64,000 bases of DNA from an uncultured Paludibaculum sp. (GTDB lineage: Bacteria; Acidobacteriota; Terriglobia; Bryobacterales; Bryobacteraceae), in assembly GCF_963665245.1 (NCBI RefSeq), contig NZ_OY762269.1:1116001-1180000 (forward strand), written 5' to 3'. The notes beneath the pieces are model-generated. The model had not been told where the DNA came from, did not search any database, and saw only the letters and a program-made list of their open reading frames with translations. The position numbers and the translations under genes were made by a program. Positions 35,858 through 44,611 of the stretch are shown piece after piece (the first letter of the stretch is position 1; each line of letters begins with the position of its first letter).

Positions 35858-38044
35858 TTACGCGCCCGTCGACCGGTCGATGTCCTTCAGGATGTCGTCA
35901 CGATCCTTGGCATGCAACTCCGTCTTCAGGCGGCGCAAGGCGATGCCCACCACATCGCGGTGACGCAGCCGATGGCCCAAGCCGGAGGAGGAGAGGTCGA
36001 GCCAGAGCTCGTGTAGCAACTCGATGTCTTCCGGCCATAGCCGCGGCGGGTGCGGGCCGAGGTTCACGAAACTGGGCCGCTCCGACGGGTCGTCCGGGAC
36101 GACTTCCAGGGAGATGGCGGGTCTGGGCTCAGGCAGGCGCTCCCATTGGATGCCGATGGCGTGGCCCTGTTGAGCGGTCGTCAGTTTCGGCGAGGTGCCG
36201 ATGACGATGCGGGACGACTGCAGGCGCGCGGCTGTTTCCACCAGGGCGCCATTGGGATCGTCACCCGGCACGGTGAGCAACTTCACGGTCTTGCCTTCCT
36301 TTTCCGCGAGGGTCACCACCTTGGTGAACAGCTCGGACTCGCGGGCTGTGAAGGGTGCTTCCTCGTCGGAGATGGAGACCGCTACGATGTCGAGCTTGCG
36401 CACGTCGGTCTTTTGCAGGACTCGGTGGAGGTGGTTCAGGCGGTTGGGATTGCGTACTGCCACCAGGACGTTGCCCGGCCGCACGTCGAGGATTTCCGTT
36501 GACACGCCTTCAGCGTCTTCCAGCCGGAACTGTTCGTGCCCGGCATCCACCTCCAGCGCGCGGCGCCGGTTCAGCTTTTCGGAAACGGTGAAGAGGATGA
36601 AGAATGCCAGCGTGAAGATGACGCCTGAGATTGTGGCGATCTTCTTCGTCAGGACGTTCGTGATAGCCAGCGTGAAGAGCGACAGCGCGATGAGGCCCAG
36701 GCCCAGCGGGATTTCGACGTTCCCGAGCTGCAGATTCAGCGGGACCTTCCACTCTCTGGGCCGCTTGTCCTTGAAGCGCAAGACCAGCACCGAGGTGGCG
36801 TTGAAGGCGAAGCTCCAAACGACGCCGAAGGCATAGGCTTCACCCAGCAGATAGACGTCGCCGCGGCTCAGGATGATCGTCACGATCTGGAGGCCGACGA
36901 TCATGTTGACGATGCGGTGCGTCGTGCCGTACTTCTTGTGGGGATTGCGGAACCAGTTGGGCAGAACGTTGTCTTCGGCGACGCGGTTCAGCACGCCGTT
37001 CGACCCGATGATGGCCGTGTTCACGGCACCGGACAGGATGAGTGCGCCCACAAACACCACGAAGGCGTGGAACAACAGGCGGAGCGGCAGCGGACCGTCG
37101 AGGTGCATCGCCAGACCGCTGATGAGGTTGTCGAGGAACAGCTTGCGGTCGCCATCAGGGATGATCATGACGGCGAAGAACGATACCAGCGAAGTAAAGA
37201 CCAGCGAGTAGATGAAGATGACCAGGCCGGCGCGCTCGAGGTTCTTGAGCTTGGGGTGGGCGATTTCGCGATTCACCTGCGCGAGCGATTCCTCGCCGGA
37301 CATGGCCAGCAGGGAGTGTCCCAGGCCGACAAGGATCGCGACGGCCGGGATCATCTGGACCCACGCGCCGGGCAGCCAGCCCAGAGACTCCTCACTCAGC
37401 TTGATATTGCCCAGCACCGGCATGGGCACTGCCTGGAAGTGACCGCGAAAGATGGTGTAGAGGCACCAGGCGATCAGGATCACCACCATCAGAGTGGTGA
37501 CCTGCATGATTCGCAGAGCCTTTTGGCTGGACTCGTGAATGCCGATGATGTTCTTGCGCCAGAAGTAGGCGGTGACCACCAGGGCGAACGCCACGGCAAA
37601 GCCGGCGTCATTGACCAGATGTTGCCGGTGGAAGAAGTGCTCGGCGGTCTCATTGATGAGACCTGCCAGGTACAGTCCGGCCGAGACTCCGCTGATGGGT
37701 CCGGTGAGCACGTAGTCGAACATCAGGGCCGAGACGGCCAGTTTGGCCATTCTGGACCCAAGTGCCTCGTGAACTACCCGGTAGACGCCGCCGCGCACGT
37801 ACATGGCGCAACCCTCGATGTACACGGCGCGCACCGCGTACGAGAAAAGCATGATGGCGAGGATGAACCAGGGGGCGGACTTGCCGATGGCTTTTTCGGT
37901 GATGCCTCCGACGTAGTAGGCCGAGGAGGCGAGGTCGGAGAGGACAATGGCGGCTGCCCGCCAGAAGGATATGAACGAGAGGGCAATGGTTGAGGCGATG
38001 ACAACCCGATTCGGGGTCATCGCCACTCGCTGTGACGCTTCCAC
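35858..38044 (-). CDS. APC-superfamily permease with cytoplasmic Usp domain (KimA-like)
   Basis: 728 residues: about 12 membrane helices (20-480) then a Usp-like domain (about 520-640) and an acidic tail. N-terminal helices read IVLSDLASSAYYVGGI and YVRGGVYRVVHEALG, then FDYVLTGPISGVSAG, the same order as SSDALSSVAYG, GGGAY and VDYILTVAVSISAG of KimA-type K+/H+ symporters. A C-terminal soluble domain also occurs there. GTG start with AGGAG six bases upstream. Placed at the head of the kinase/regulator/kdp block, so K+ is the likely substrate; a plain amino-acid permease is the alternative. Confidence 0.75.
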   Translation of the reverse strand: MEASQRVAMTPNRVVIASTIALSFISFWRAAAIVLSDLASSAYYVGGITEKAIGKSAPWFILAIMLFSYAVRAVYIEGCAMYVRGGVYRVVHEALGSRMAKLAVSALMFDYVLTGPISGVSAGLYLAGLINETAEHFFHRQHLVNDAGFAVAFALVVTAYFWRKNIIGIHESSQKALRIMQVTTLMVVILIAWCLYTIFRGHFQAVPMPVLGNIKLSEESLGWLPGAWVQMIPAVAILVGLGHSLLAMSGEESLAQVNREIAHPKLKNLERAGLVIFIYSLVFTSLVSFFAVMIIPDGDRKLFLDNLISGLAMHLDGPLPLRLLFHAFVVFVGALILSGAVNTAIIGSNGVLNRVAEDNVLPNWFRNPHKKYGTTHRIVNMIVGLQIVTIILSRGDVYLLGEAYAFGVVWSFAFNATSVLVLRFKDKRPREWKVPLNLQLGNVEIPLGLGLIALSLFTLAITNVLTKKIATISGVIFTLAFFILFTVSEKLNRRRALEVDAGHEQFRLEDAEGVSTEILDVRPGNVLVAVRNPNRLNHLHRVLQKTDVRKLDIVAVSISDEEAPFTARESELFTKVVTLAEKEGKTVKLLTVPGDDPNGALVETAARLQSSRIVIGTSPKLTTAQQGHAIGIQWERLPEPRPAISLEVVPDDPSERPSFVNLGPHPPRLWPEDIELLHELWLDLSSSGLGHRLRHRDVVGIALRRLKTELHAKDRDDILKDIDRSTGA

Positions 38045-38611
38045 AAACAGCTCCTTGCGCGCGCCCCACCGGCGGGCCGCGGCTTTTCAATTCGTCTGCG
38101 AGGTTAGCTGACGGGCTCGGGCTGAAAAGTACCCTACGGCCAAACAGTGCCGATGCGCCCCGGGACTTGGGTCCCCCGCCTCCCCGCCGAAGCAGAGAGC
38201 TAGACGTCTTCAGGTTAACACCTCGCTCAAGCGAGCGAGAACGAGCGCCTTGAAGTCGCTCGGCGGGAGGAGCTTGCCCTTCACGGGTCGAAGCGCAGTG
38301 GGTTCGATTTCGCTCCTGGCAGACATCTCCTGAGGACACACGGAGGGGACCACTTCCTGACGGTCGTGGTTCGTTGAGCGGGCGGGGCGCCGGGGGCCCG
38401 CTTACTGACGTGCGCGGTTCGCAACTCGGCTTCCTCTGCTGCAGGGCCATGCGGGCCTCCGCAGAAGGCGGATCCGCGACAGGAAGGACGTCACCGCCGG
38501 CCGGAGAGCTCCGCTGCCACGTGTTCAGAAAGGAACGGTTCAATTTTCAATGAGCCTTGGGCGCAGGGGCCCGGACGAATGGGTTCGTTTGACTGGACGA
38601 CATGGACTGAG
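38045..38611. other. Long intergenic stretch, no gene seen
   Basis: GC-rich, with arginine/proline-rich shadow frames only. It contains a perfect 7-bp stem (CTCGCTC at 38222-38228, AAGC loop, GAGCGAG at 38233-38239) without a T-run. It lies between the end of the repeat-protein gene and the start of the permease, both on minus, so the permease promoter should be here. Confidence 0.4.
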
Positions 38612-40606
38612 TCAGGCGGAAGGCACAGGCGGACTGTGAGCCGTTTCCGATGGCGGGGGGACTCCGGTTTGACGAGTGGGTTCGATTGGCGGGGTGATGC
38701 CGGGATGGGCGTCTCGTACCTGCACCGGCGGGCGGAGGCTGCTTTCGGAAGTAGAGGCCGCAGCTTGGCTTCGTTCCGAAGGACTGGGGGCTGGGCGGGC
38801 TGCGGGCCGGCTCGGGTGGCTGTCATTTGAAGACGGGTTTGGCTGGGATTGAGTTAGCGCTGGCTCGGGCGTTGCCGTCGTTGGGATGGGCCCCCGGCGA
38901 TGCCGTGGGTAATGGTGGTGGGGCAGTTCGGGTTGTTGCGGCGGGCCGGAGGGGTGGGTGTCATTTGAAGACGGGTTTGGCTGGGATTGAGTTCGCGTTG
39001 GCTCGGGCGTTGCCGTTGTTGGGATGGGCCCCCGGCGATGCCGGGGGGAATGGTGGTGGGGCGGTTCTGGTTGTTGTGGCGGGCCGGAGGGGTGGGTGTC
39101 ATTTGAAGACAGGTTTGGCTGGGATTGAGTTAGCGCTGAGTCGGGCGTTGCCGTTGTTGGGACGGGCTCCAGGCGATGCCGGGGGGAATGGTGGTGGGGC
39201 CGTTCGGGTTGTTGCGGCGGGCCGGAGGGGTGGCTGTCATTTGAAGACAGGTTTGGCTGGGATTGAGTTGGTGCTGGCTCGGGCGTTGCCGTTGTTGGGA
39301 CGGGCCCCCGGCGATGCCGGGGGGAATGGTGGTGGGGCGGTTCTGGTTGTTGCGGCGGGCCGGAGGGGTGGGTGTCATTTGAAGACGGGTTTGGCTGGGA
39401 TTGAGTTCGCGTTGGCTCGGGCGTTGCCGTCGTTGGGATGGGCCCCCGGCGATGCCGGGGGGAATGGTGGTGGGGCAGTTCGGGTTGTTGTGGCGGGCCG
39501 GAGGGGTGGCTGTCGTTTGAAGACAGGTTTGGCTGGGATTGAGTTAGCGTTGGCTCGGGCGTTGCCGTTGTTGGGATGGGCTCCCGGCGATGCCGGGGGG
39601 ACTGGTGGTGGGGCCGTTCGGGTTGTTGCGGCGGGCCGGAGGGGTGGGCGCTTCTGGGAACTGCTCCGAGAATACTGCTGCCGGGGGCGACCGCCTCTTC
39701 ATCCCTGAGGGCTAGCGGCTGGCGCGCGTGGCTCTCCTGATTTTCGGAAGGGCGTGGTTGGGCGGCCGGTGGCGCGGCCTGTGACGAGCCGAGGGGATGG
39801 CTTCGTTCATTGCAGCGGGCCTCGACTGGCGGATGCGGGGCCGTGGCTTCGTTTGGCGGTTGCGGTGCCGCGGGGCAGCGGAGATAGAGGCGGTAGCGGC
39901 CTCGGATCGGTCCTATTGTTGGTGGTTTGGGCGGCTGCGGTGGACGCGGGGGCTGGGGCGCTCCGACGCGGATCGCAAACGCTCCGGAGAGAGGGCCGTA
40001 ACTCCAGCCGCTGTCGTTGTAGCTGATCGGAATCACGCTGTCCGGACCGAGATCGGACGGAGCCAGCCGGGGCAGCGTGGGGCATTCGCTCGCTCCGCCC
40101 GCTCCGGCGGCCATGGTCTTGGGTGCTTCTTCGATATGGGCGGACTGCGCGGCGAGTGTGGCCAGGCTCCGCTCCACCTGATTGATGTGACGGCCGATCC
40201 AGCGATGGTAGGCCAGGAGTCCTTTGGCGGCGGCGGTCTGCTGGGCGAGCCAGAGCGCTGCCCGGTCGGTGCTGCCATCGGTTTCGGCGCAGGCGGTATC
40301 AAAGAGGGTGCGTTCGAGAGCATGCCAGCGGAGTTCGTGGGCCTGGAGCATGCAGCGGTTGATAAGGAGCAGGCGGGCCCTGCCGTCGGCGCAGGCGGCA
40401 GTGCGGCGGAGGGCGTCGTGCAACCACTGATCGGCGAAGTGCGTGGGCAACTGGAACGTAAACGGACAGGGCGGAGTCTTGCGGGCGTTCTGACAGGAGA
40501 CGCGCTTGCCGGCTTCGGTGCGGGGTCCGGTGGACTTCCGGGCGTTGGCGCGGTTGGCGGCCAGGCGGCGAGCGGACTGGGCGACTTGGGTGGCGTTGGT
40601 TGACAT
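38612..40606 (-). CDS. Proline-rich repeat protein with conserved N-terminal domain
   Basis: 664 residues. The first 190 have a real-looking domain beginning QSARRLAANRANARKSTGPR, then TEAGKRVSCQNA (a basic opening common to a family of acidobacterial hypothetical proteins), followed by helices rich in conserved Leu/Trp/His. Residues 200-340 are Pro/Ala-rich. Then six 46-residue repeats follow, each of the form THPSGPPQQPE.PHHHSPRH, RRGPIPTTATPEP and TQSQPNPSSND, and a Pro/Ser tail. No signal or membrane segment. Function unknown. ATG at 40606 lies 2 nt after the stop of the small upstream gene. Confidence 0.65.
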   Translation of the reverse strand: MSTNATQVAQSARRLAANRANARKSTGPRTEAGKRVSCQNARKTPPCPFTFQLPTHFADQWLHDALRRTAACADGRARLLLINRCMLQAHELRWHALERTLFDTACAETDGSTDRAALWLAQQTAAAKGLLAYHRWIGRHINQVERSLATLAAQSAHIEEAPKTMAAGAGGASECPTLPRLAPSDLGPDSVIPISYNDSGWSYGPLSGAFAIRVGAPQPPRPPQPPKPPTIGPIRGRYRLYLRCPAAPQPPNEATAPHPPVEARCNERSHPLGSSQAAPPAAQPRPSENQESHARQPLALRDEEAVAPGSSILGAVPRSAHPSGPPQQPERPHHQSPRHRREPIPTTATPEPTLTQSQPNLSSNDSHPSGPPQQPELPHHHSPRHRRGPIPTTATPEPTRTQSQPNPSSNDTHPSGPPQQPEPPHHHSPRHRRGPVPTTATPEPAPTQSQPNLSSNDSHPSGPPQQPERPHHHSPRHRLEPVPTTATPDSALTQSQPNLSSNDTHPSGPPQQPEPPHHHSPRHRRGPIPTTATPEPTRTQSQPNPSSNDTHPSGPPQQPELPHHHYPRHRRGPIPTTATPEPALTQSQPNPSSNDSHPSRPAARPAPSPSERSQAAASTSESSLRPPVQVRDAHPGITPPIEPTRQTGVPPPSETAHSPPVPSA
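38821..39648. repeat. Six tandem copies of a 138-bp repeat
   Basis: Copies begin at 38821, 38959, 39097, 39235, 39373 and 39511, each exactly 138 bp, differing at a few percent of sites. Exact period of 46 codons keeps the minus-strand gene in frame; the plus strand is also open across all copies. No unique spacers, so not CRISPR. Confidence 0.95.
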
Positions 40607-40608
40607 GG

Positions 40609-40857
40609 CTAACGGCCCTGGTTCGCGGCTCTTGTCGCCGCCGCGCTTGAGGCGGTGAGGATCTGCTCGTGGAGCGACAGAGTTCGGAACTCCTCGAGGA
40701 AGGCTTGGTGCCGGTTGTGGAATGGGGCGGAGTCCTCGTGGGAGGCGACTCCGACCGCGGCGGCCGCGTGAAGGTTCCAGTTGGCGTCCGTATGCTGGAT
40801 GCCACGAGCGAGGGCGGCAGCGGCCATCGCGTCGTACGTCGTAGTGTGTTTCCTCAT
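40609..40857 (-). CDS. Small hypothetical protein upstream of the repeat protein
   Basis: 82 residues, starting MRKHTTTYDAMAAAALARGI, followed by NWNLHAAAAVGVASHE and a helical C-terminus (FHNRHQAFLEEFRTLSLHEQ). Alanine-rich, soluble, no motif recognised. Its stop is 2 nt before the start of the repeat protein, so they form a two-gene unit. ATG at 40855-40857 is used; a TTG one codon earlier is possible. Confidence 0.55.
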   Translation of the reverse strand: MRKHTTTYDAMAAAALARGIQHTDANWNLHAAAAVGVASHEDSAPFHNRHQAFLEEFRTLSLHEQILTASSAAATRAANQGR

Positions 40858-41391
40858 CAATTAAGCTCCGGAACGATGATAGCGGCGGCCGAGCAAGAAT
40901 CCATCTGTGAGCTATGCCGCAACCCATTGAAAATAATGGAATTCACTATTATTTTGAGTTGTTGTGACCGCTTTTTATTCGCCCCAGGTAAATGGGCCTG
41001 AACTGAGGAAGAGGTTAAGGAGTAGCAAGCATGAAGGGGGCGGCTCAGCCCTCTGCGTTCGCGCAGGTGACCCGCCCTGGCGGCCGTTCTGCCTCATGGA
41101 ATGCGTACTCCCGGGCATGGGTTGAGTCGTCGCCAGAGGGGCGGCAGAGCGAGCAAGATATTGATTCGCAGTTGGTTACGAACGAAGGATGAGGCGAGAC
41201 GAGGCTCGACGTCAATCGTCGTCACACGCTCATCCGAGAAGAGGTGCGGCGCATAAAGGTATTAATTGCAGTTGCTTACGGGTTGCGATGGGCCAGCCTG
41301 ACCCGGTTCCACGGTTCCTGCCCCACATCATCTTTCACACAGCAGTCACCGCGAAACCATTCTGCGCCTGGAGCCGTCAAACGAAGCCGAC
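40858..41391. other. Intergenic region with an AT-only inverted repeat
   Basis: No gene seen in 534 nt. AAAATAAT at 40930-40937 and ATTATTTT at 40948-40955 form a perfect 8-bp dyad around GAATTC in an otherwise GC-rich region. It lies about 75 bp upstream of the small minus-strand gene and could be its operator. The region should also contain the promoter of the plus-strand VWA operon. Confidence 0.45.
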
Positions 41392-42060
41392 ATGGCTATT
41401 TTCCCGCGCATTTACTTATTCCTTGCATGCTTTATTCCTTGGGCAGCGGGACAAACCAAGGCGCTCGACCTAGTATTCGCTGTGGATGTCAGTGAAAGTA
41501 TGGCGGAACCAGGCAGATTCATTCGGGAGGGCGCGCGCCTTGCCGCCTATGAACTTGCGCCCCAGGATAGGGTTGCGGTTATTGGCTTTTCGTCGTCTGC
41601 CAAGCTGCATGCTGGCTTTACCAGCGATCCGAAGGCCATTGACATCGCCTTCAGGAGGGCCACTGCTCCGCTGGTTCGCAAGTCGGGCCAGTTGCGCCTG
41701 TATGATGGCGTGTTCGCTGCCATCGAGCAGTTTCCCGCGTATGGCGACGCAGATCGCACGCGCTCCGTTGCCGTCATAACGAACGACCTAGACGGCGGTT
41801 CCTCCCACGAGCAGGTGGAACTCATCCGGCGGGCACGCTCAAAGGGGGTTGGGATCTGGGTGTTCCTCATTGGCAATCCCGATCGCGGCCTACCTCAGCC
41901 GAACGGTGGACATCCCCAAGTGCCCTATCTTGACACTCGCTTCGCCGCCGACCATCTTCGCCCACTCTCGGATGAAACAGGCGGCAAGGTCATGACCCTG
42001 GATGGAAATGGGTATGTCTTGCGGCGGATCATCGCCGCATGCAAAGGAGCGGGAAAATGA
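41392..42060 (+). CDS. Secreted VWA-domain protein
   Basis: 222 residues: signal peptide (IYLFLACFIPWAAGQ), then a von Willebrand A domain covering nearly the whole protein. The MIDAS motif DVSES is intact (LVFAVDVSESMAE), with Thr/Asp partners in RRATAPL, then GQLRLYDGVFAAI and VAVITNDLDGGSS. Likely a metal-dependent protein-binding domain in the periplasm. The stop overlaps the next VWA gene by ATGA, so the two probably act together. Confidence 0.85.
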   Translation: MAIFPRIYLFLACFIPWAAGQTKALDLVFAVDVSESMAEPGRFIREGARLAAYELAPQDRVAVIGFSSSAKLHAGFTSDPKAIDIAFRRATAPLVRKSGQLRLYDGVFAAIEQFPAYGDADRTRSVAVITNDLDGGSSHEQVELIRRARSKGVGIWVFLIGNPDRGLPQPNGGHPQVPYLDTRFAADHLRPLSDETGGKVMTLDGNGYVLRRIIAACKGAGK

Positions 42061-43028
42061 AACCCATCACTCTGTTGGCTCTTGTGTTTACCCTTCTGCC
42101 CGCACAGGAACGACCTCGGTTTTCTACAAATGTCCAGCTCGTCATGGTGGATGCTCAGGTCACCGAAAAGAATACAGGGAAGATTTTGGAGTTGCTCAGC
42201 CCGAATGATTTTGAAGTCTATGAAGACGGCCGGCGTTGCGAGATTCGTGAATTCCAGTTCGAAACTACCCCGCTGGATGTCGTATTTCTCACTTACGCCA
42301 AAAGCGGTTGGGGGCCGGCCAAGGACATTAACGACTTCCGTAGGGGCCTGAACCTTGCACCGGCGGAGCTACGCGCAACGGACCGGGGGGCAGTGCTCCG
42401 AACAGACTCCGCATCGAAGGTTGATCTTCAGATGACAGACGACCTCGAGAAAGTCAGGCATGCGCTGGTCTTCGGTACCCCGCACATCCCGACGGGACAT
42501 GACCACCTTTACGATGCTACGAGAGTCGCAACCACTCTCTTTCCGCGTCCGAAAGACCGCACCCGGCGACGTTCAATTCTGGCTATCACGGACGACATCG
42601 AGCGCGGGTCCAAGTGCACTTTGGCTCAGCTGATCACCGAACTGCTTGAAGCAGATGCCACGCTCCATGTGGTTAACGTTGTGCTGGGCAAACAGGGGGC
42701 GCGCGAGATTGGGATCGGGGGCGGGCGTATTCCCAGAATCGGCCGCGAGATCGGCCGGGCCCGCACCGGCGGGACTTTGCGCGATGCGGTAGAGGCAACT
42801 GGCGGAGAAGCAATCCCCGGCGATTTGTTTCAGGAGCGCCTTCCAGAGCTCATTCGCCGAATGCGCCTCCGCTATCTCTTTGGCTTCTATGCCAGTCCGA
42901 CCAGGCAGAGAGAATACCGCACGATTGATGTCCGCCTGAGCCCAGAGGCAAGGAAACGCTATCCAAATGCTCTCGTCAGAGCCCGGCGCGGTTACTACGC
43001 CGCTCCTGCTGGGTCAGGTGTGGATTGA
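42057..43028 (+). CDS. VWFA-related acidobacterial protein (TIGR03436-like)
   Basis: 323 residues with a signal peptide (ITLLALVFTLLPAQ). The opening RPRFSTNVQLVMVDAQVTEK, then LLSPNDFEVYEDGRRCEIRE, and the ending YLFGFYASPTRQREYRTIDV are hallmarks of this acidobacterial family. The VWA-like core lacks the DxSxS MIDAS (VVFLTYAKSGWG), unlike its upstream partner, so it may be the structural half of a pair. Start ATG overlaps the upstream stop by 4 nt. Confidence 0.85.
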   Translation: MKPITLLALVFTLLPAQERPRFSTNVQLVMVDAQVTEKNTGKILELLSPNDFEVYEDGRRCEIREFQFETTPLDVVFLTYAKSGWGPAKDINDFRRGLNLAPAELRATDRGAVLRTDSASKVDLQMTDDLEKVRHALVFGTPHIPTGHDHLYDATRVATTLFPRPKDRTRRRSILAITDDIERGSKCTLAQLITELLEADATLHVVNVVLGKQGAREIGIGGGRIPRIGREIGRARTGGTLRDAVEATGGEAIPGDLFQERLPELIRRMRLRYLFGFYASPTRQREYRTIDVRLSPEARKRYPNALVRARRGYYAAPAGSGVD

Positions 43029-43245
43029 GAGAGCTTGGCGCCCGAAGGGAAGGCCTCACATGGGGAAGGGGACTGGAGGATGTGACTTCTTGGCCTGTCA
43101 TTCGGTCGTTTTCGCGAGTATTCCAGAGCTTCGCTCTCCAGTCTCCTCCGTCCATCACTGATTCAACTTCAGAAGCCGGGACGCCACTCCGTCGTCGATG
43201 GTGCGCGATCGATCTGTCATAATTCGATCTGAAGGGAGGGCGCCA

Positions 43246-43980
43246 ATGCCGGGTGAAGAAGGAACCTACGAGCTCTACATCGACGCTTTTCGCCCCGACA
43301 CGATCCCCATGTATCGGCTCGCCGAGTACATGGCGGGCTTCGCCGAACTGCTCGGCAACGGCGAGCACGTTCGCTTGGACAAGGTGAGAGCCGGCAGTCT
43401 TGCCCTGGCCGCGCGCGTGAATGATGTGGCTGTCCGGAAGGTCGACAAACGCATCGACGAAGTCCGCTACGGGGTGGCACCGCAGGCCGCACTGAAGGCG
43501 TTCCGCGACATTGACGACATGCTCGCAGAGGATCACGCCATCGGTCAGGTTCGCCGCGGCAAGACGAAGTTGATCGAGTTCCCTGGGCGCACGCGCCCGG
43601 TCGAAGAGCGGATCGGCCCGGTTCAGCAAACCTCCATGATCGACGGCGAAGTGATCCAGATCGGCGGACGCGACGAGACGATCAACGTCCACATCAAGAG
43701 TGGCGATCAAATCGTCACTTGCGTCACGAACAAGGAGATGGCGCGGCGTCTGGCCCCACACCTTTTCGCGGGTACCGTGCGGGTCCACGGGCAGGGCACC
43801 TGGGCACGCCTTGGTTCTGGCGCGTGGGAACTAAAGAAGTTCACCATCTCGGAATTCTCGCAGCTCGACGAGACGCCGCTCTCCAAGCTCTTTCAGGGGC
43901 TTCGGGCGCGCTTGGTTCCACCGGAAGGTGGACGCGAGAATCCGGTTCAACTCATGGGGCAACTGCGGTCACAGGAGTAG
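43246..43980 (+). CDS. Protein of unknown function paired with a PIN-domain gene
   Basis: 244 residues, no membrane or signal segment. N-terminal part: EGTYELYIDAFRPDTIPMYR, then LAEYMAGFAELLG. The C-terminal half is beta-rich with DGEVIQIGGRDETINVHIKS, CVTNKEMARRLAPHLFAGTV, RVHGQGTWARLG and WELKKFTISEF, reminiscent of a small beta-barrel. Not recognised. Strong GGGAGG before ATG at 43246. Followed after 6 nt by a PIN-domain gene, the arrangement of a toxin-antitoxin or RNA-processing pair, but it is larger than a normal antitoxin and shows no DNA-binding motif. Confidence 0.7.
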   Translation: MPGEEGTYELYIDAFRPDTIPMYRLAEYMAGFAELLGNGEHVRLDKVRAGSLALAARVNDVAVRKVDKRIDEVRYGVAPQAALKAFRDIDDMLAEDHAIGQVRRGKTKLIEFPGRTRPVEERIGPVQQTSMIDGEVIQIGGRDETINVHIKSGDQIVTCVTNKEMARRLAPHLFAGTVRVHGQGTWARLGSGAWELKKFTISEFSQLDETPLSKLFQGLRARLVPPEGGRENPVQLMGQLRSQE

Positions 43981-43986
43981 CCCCCA

Positions 43987-44583
43987 ATGGTCGCCTTCGA
44001 CAATACAATCCTGTCCCTGCTGCTGTTTCCGGACGCCGAGTTGCAGGACGGCCCGGCCGGACAAAATGTTGAACATGCGAGAGAGCGCGTCCTAGGCCTG
44101 ATCGAGTCCCTCGAGGCTGGCCGAGAACAGGTCGCGATTCCGTCTCCGGCGCTGGCTGAGGTCCTCGTGACCGAAGGAGCGGACGTTCAGGACATCCTGA
44201 CCACGCTGCGCGGCTCGGCCTTTATCCGCATCGAGAGCTTCGACGAGCGAGCCGCCGTGGAACTCGCGGTGCGCTTGCGGGAAGCGCGCAAGGCCGGCAA
44301 CCAGCGCGAGAGCCAGCCCATCACCAAGAGTGCGATGAAGTTCGACCGCCAGATCGTGGCGATCGCATTGGTTAGTGGGGCCAGCGTCCTGTACTCCGAC
44401 GACGTGGCCGTGGCGAAGTTCGCCGCAGGGTGCGGACTTGTGGTGAAGCGGGTTGTGGATCTGCCTATCCCGATGAAACAGGGGGCGCTCGAGTTCACGG
44501 AGGCTGAGGCGTCATCGCCGGGTACGACCGACGGTGGCAACAATGAGTTGACCGGCGAGGAGTCCCAGCCGCACGCTGATTAG
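43987..44583 (+). CDS. PIN-domain protein (VapC-like nuclease candidate)
   Basis: 198 residues. The acidic PIN residues are visible: Asp5 in MVAFDNTIL, Glu in PSPALAEVLV, Asp in MKFDRQIVAIALV, and Asp-Asp in LYSDDVAVAKFA. These form the Mg-dependent ribonuclease site. The last 40 residues are a polar tail. It follows the unknown gene by 6 nt and is convergent with hisS (28-nt gap). It probably cuts RNA; whether it is a toxin depends on the partner. Confidence 0.8.
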   Translation: MVAFDNTILSLLLFPDAELQDGPAGQNVEHARERVLGLIESLEAGREQVAIPSPALAEVLVTEGADVQDILTTLRGSAFIRIESFDERAAVELAVRLREARKAGNQRESQPITKSAMKFDRQIVAIALVSGASVLYSDDVAVAKFAAGCGLVVKRVVDLPIPMKQGALEFTEAEASSPGTTDGGNNELTGEESQPHAD

Positions 44584-44611
44584 TGTTGCATTGGCGCGGT
44601 TCCCAGCACTT

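Noticed and set aside
36917..37993. 358-residue plus-strand gene
   Set aside because: Antisense to the permease; rich in His/Gln/Asp as expected from reversed membrane-protein codons.
38222..38239. Intrinsic terminator
   Set aside because: The 7-bp stem is perfect, but no T-run follows on either strand, so it is only noted as a hairpin.
38821..39648. CRISPR-like array
   Set aside because: Repeats are 138 bp and directly joined; there are no unique spacers and the unit length keeps a coding frame. It is a coding minisatellite.
38827..39708. Plus-strand Gly/Ala/Val-rich repeat gene
   Set aside because: It has no conserved domain outside the repeat, while the minus-strand frame has a family-like N-terminus and an upstream partner gene. 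The 138-bp period keeps both strands open.
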